Shown here: positions 62,743 to 64,000 of the stretch, one piece after another
Layout of the letters: each line of letters begins with the position of its first letter
How positions within the stretch are numbered: position 1 is the first letter of the stretch
Source of the DNA: Arthrobacter sp. PAMC 25486
GTDB taxonomy: Bacteria > Actinomycetota > Actinomycetes > Actinomycetales > Micrococcaceae
Assembly: GCF_000785535.1 (NCBI RefSeq)
Contig: NZ_CP007595.1
Location: forward strand, 372,001-436,000
Direction of reading: 5' to 3'
DNA: 64,000 bases
Notes under the pieces: model-generated
What the model was told of the DNA's origin: nothing
Seen by the model: only the letters and a program-made list of their open reading frames with translations
Database searches by the model: none
Made by a program: the position numbers and the translations under genes

Positions 62743-64000
62743 TTATTCGTGCTCCTGACTTACCGACTCGATGGGGTCTTGGCTCTCCGTTGTGGAATCG
62801 AGGGGATGCTTCATTTCGTCTCGTCGCATTCTCCCGGCGAGAACAGCAAGTACCGCGATCAATACGGGTGTTGTCCCTGCTACGGCGAAGATGACGGCGG
62901 TAGGTACCATCATTGCGATGGGACCGACCAGAGCGATCGATAGTGGCATCAGCGCGATCGTAATGAAAAAGTCCAGGCTCGCGACCCGGCCAATCATGGT
63001 TGCAGGAACCCGCTGTTGCAGAAGAGTTCCCCAGATGACCATTCCTGCACCTGAGCTGAATCCGACAATAAACAGGGCAGCAGCCATCACCCAGAACGAT
63101 GTAGTGATACCCAGGAATGCTAGTGGGATGGTCCCGACACCCCAGCCCAGCACCATGGCACTCAGGTAGCGGCGCGGCATCCGCAGGGAAGAAACAACCA
63201 GTGATCCAACCGCCCCTCCCACCCCGAACGCAGTGAGGAGAAGCCCGAAAACCTGCTCGCCATTGCCGAAGTTGTCTCGTGCAATGAAGGGAATCAGCAC
63301 TTCGATGGGACCCATGATGATCAACGTCATGAGGCATGCAAAGGCCAGGGTCCAGAGTAACCATCTCGTTTTCACCGTAAAGGAAATTCCTTCACGTAGA
63401 TCCGCAAAGATGCCGTGTTGTCCTGAGACTGGATCTAGCTTTTTGGGGTTTCTCGGGTCAGGACGTATGCAGACGACCAGGCTCAGTGCCAGCGCATAGA
63501 GCATGGCGACAATCAGTGCGCCGTGCATCGGAAGAAATGCTCCCACGATCATTCCTCCGGTCGCAGGCCCGATTCCTTGCTGCATAGTGGGTCTGAGTGC
63601 GCCTTCCAACCCGTTGGCCGCCAAGAGTTCTTCTGTGGGCAAGATGGTGGGCAGAAAGGCACTGTAGGCCGGGTAGAAGAACGCGCTCCCAGCCCCGAGC
63701 ATCGCTGAGGCAAGAGCCATGTGCCAAAGCTGGATACCGCCACTGAACGCTAAGAGGGTCACCATCGCCACGGCCGCCAAGTTCGTTGCCTGGACCGTGA
63801 TGATGATGGTCCGTTTCGAGAAGCGGTCGGCGGTGACACCTCCGACCAGGGCGAACGAGAAGAGGCCACCGCTGAGGCAGGCCGCGACCATTGATAGTGC
63901 CGTGGTCGAGTTGTCGATCGAGAGTACCTGGAAAACCATGACAATGGTCCACATGCCGGTTCCGAAAAGTGACAATCCCACCGCTCCCAGTAGCAGGCGG
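62743..64000 (-). CDS. MFS exporter (EntS-like), 5' end outside the window
   Basis: At least 418 residues of a twelve-helix MFS_3-type transporter. The frame stays open to the right edge (RLLLGAVGLSLFGTGMW), so the true start lies beyond it. Recognisable: GGVTADRFSKRTIII in the loop after helix 2, FYPAYSAFLPTILPTEELLAANGLEG, and RVPATMIGRVASLDFF. Resembles enterobactin-exporter and multidrug MFS_3 proteins. C-terminus is acidic. Followed by a stem-loop. Confidence 0.87.
   Translation of the reverse strand, partial: RLLLGAVGLSLFGTGMWTIVMVFQVLSIDNSTTALSMVAACLSGGLFSFALVGGVTADRFSKRTIIITVQATNLAAVAMVTLLAFSGGIQLWHMALASAMLGAGSAFFYPAYSAFLPTILPTEELLAANGLEGALRPTMQQGIGPATGGMIVGAFLPMHGALIVAMLYALALSLVVCIRPDPRNPKKLDPVSGQHGIFADLREGISFTVKTRWLLWTLAFACLMTLIIMGPIEVLIPFIARDNFGNGEQVFGLLLTAFGVGGAVGSLVVSSLRMPRRYLSAMVLGWGVGTIPLAFLGITTSFWVMAAALFIVGFSSGAGMVIWGTLLQQRVPATMIGRVASLDFFITIALMPLSIALVGPIAMMVPTAVIFAVAGTTPVLIAVLAVLAGRMRRDEMKHPLDSTTESQDPIESVSQEHE

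Overview
The window is high-GC actinobacterial DNA. Gene content fits an Arthrobacter-like member of the Micrococcaceae: MalT-type LuxR regulator, LuxS with its nucleosidase partner, YafY-type WYL fragment, LigD-polymerase remnant, IS1182 and IS605-type relics, and many GTG starts with 4-bp stop/start overlaps. No rRNA, complete tRNA or CRISPR array was seen. The left edge cuts a minus-strand gene just after its start. The right edge cuts an MFS exporter gene.

Layout. (1) 0-4.7 kb: a Rossmann F420/NADP-type oxidoreductase, two tandem PPOX-fold flavoproteins, an ABC1/UbiB kinase and a small zinc-ribbon protein. (2) 4.8-8.3 kb: a decay zone with a broken LigD polymerase-domain gene, a broken IS1182 transposase, a second Rossmann oxidoreductase and a cation:proton antiporter fragment. 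(3) 8.3-18.4 kb: a three-gene membrane-protein operon, a MalT-like regulator, TetR facing an MDR oxidoreductase, a DUF4389 membrane protein, an SDR, a phosphoribosyltransferase and an ABM-type monooxygenase. (4) 18.5-29.3 kb: the most coherent metabolic unit. A four-gene oligopeptide/nickel-type ABC importer diverges from an operon of an SbnA-like PLP enzyme, a FAD/NAD(P)-binding protein and a Y4yA-type PLP decarboxylase; a D-2-hydroxyacid dehydrogenase lies convergent to it. (5) 29.3-41.6 kb: stress and small-molecule genes (two cyclophilin-like-fold proteins, MFS, XRE regulator, RibD-like reductase, Dps, Tudor-like DUF2945, DUF6328, Rho-N/SAP-like protein) mixed with pseudogenes (zinc alcohol dehydrogenase, FrdA/SdhA-like flavoprotein, two TnpB relics). 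(6) 41.6-47.9 kb: FMO and SDR under a TetR, Pfs plus LuxS, a cupin and a Ca2+/H+ antiporter.

(7) 48.2-62.5 kb is an accessory island. It holds short unrelated genes: a cytidine deaminase-ASCH fusion, GNAT, lipoproteins, a methyltransferase, peptidase E, a sigma factor coupled to a membrane protein, two paralogous membrane proteins, HAD, nucleotidyltransferase, TetR and a VOC protein. It also holds a relaxase remnant, a tRNA 3'-end remnant and a duplicated motif that resembles integrase arm-type sites.

The strongest unexplained signal is in this island. At least six, probably eight, of the genes are followed just after their stop codon by the same imperfect palindrome (sense core close to CCCGCTTAGGGTTCCCC then TTACGGGC). 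In the best copies a tail reading CTGAAAATGACA follows about 30-75 bases later. The sites keep a fixed orientation relative to the gene whichever strand it is on. This is the layout of mobile gene cassettes carrying a recombination site, but the sites do not look like classical integron attC sites and no integrase gene is visible here.
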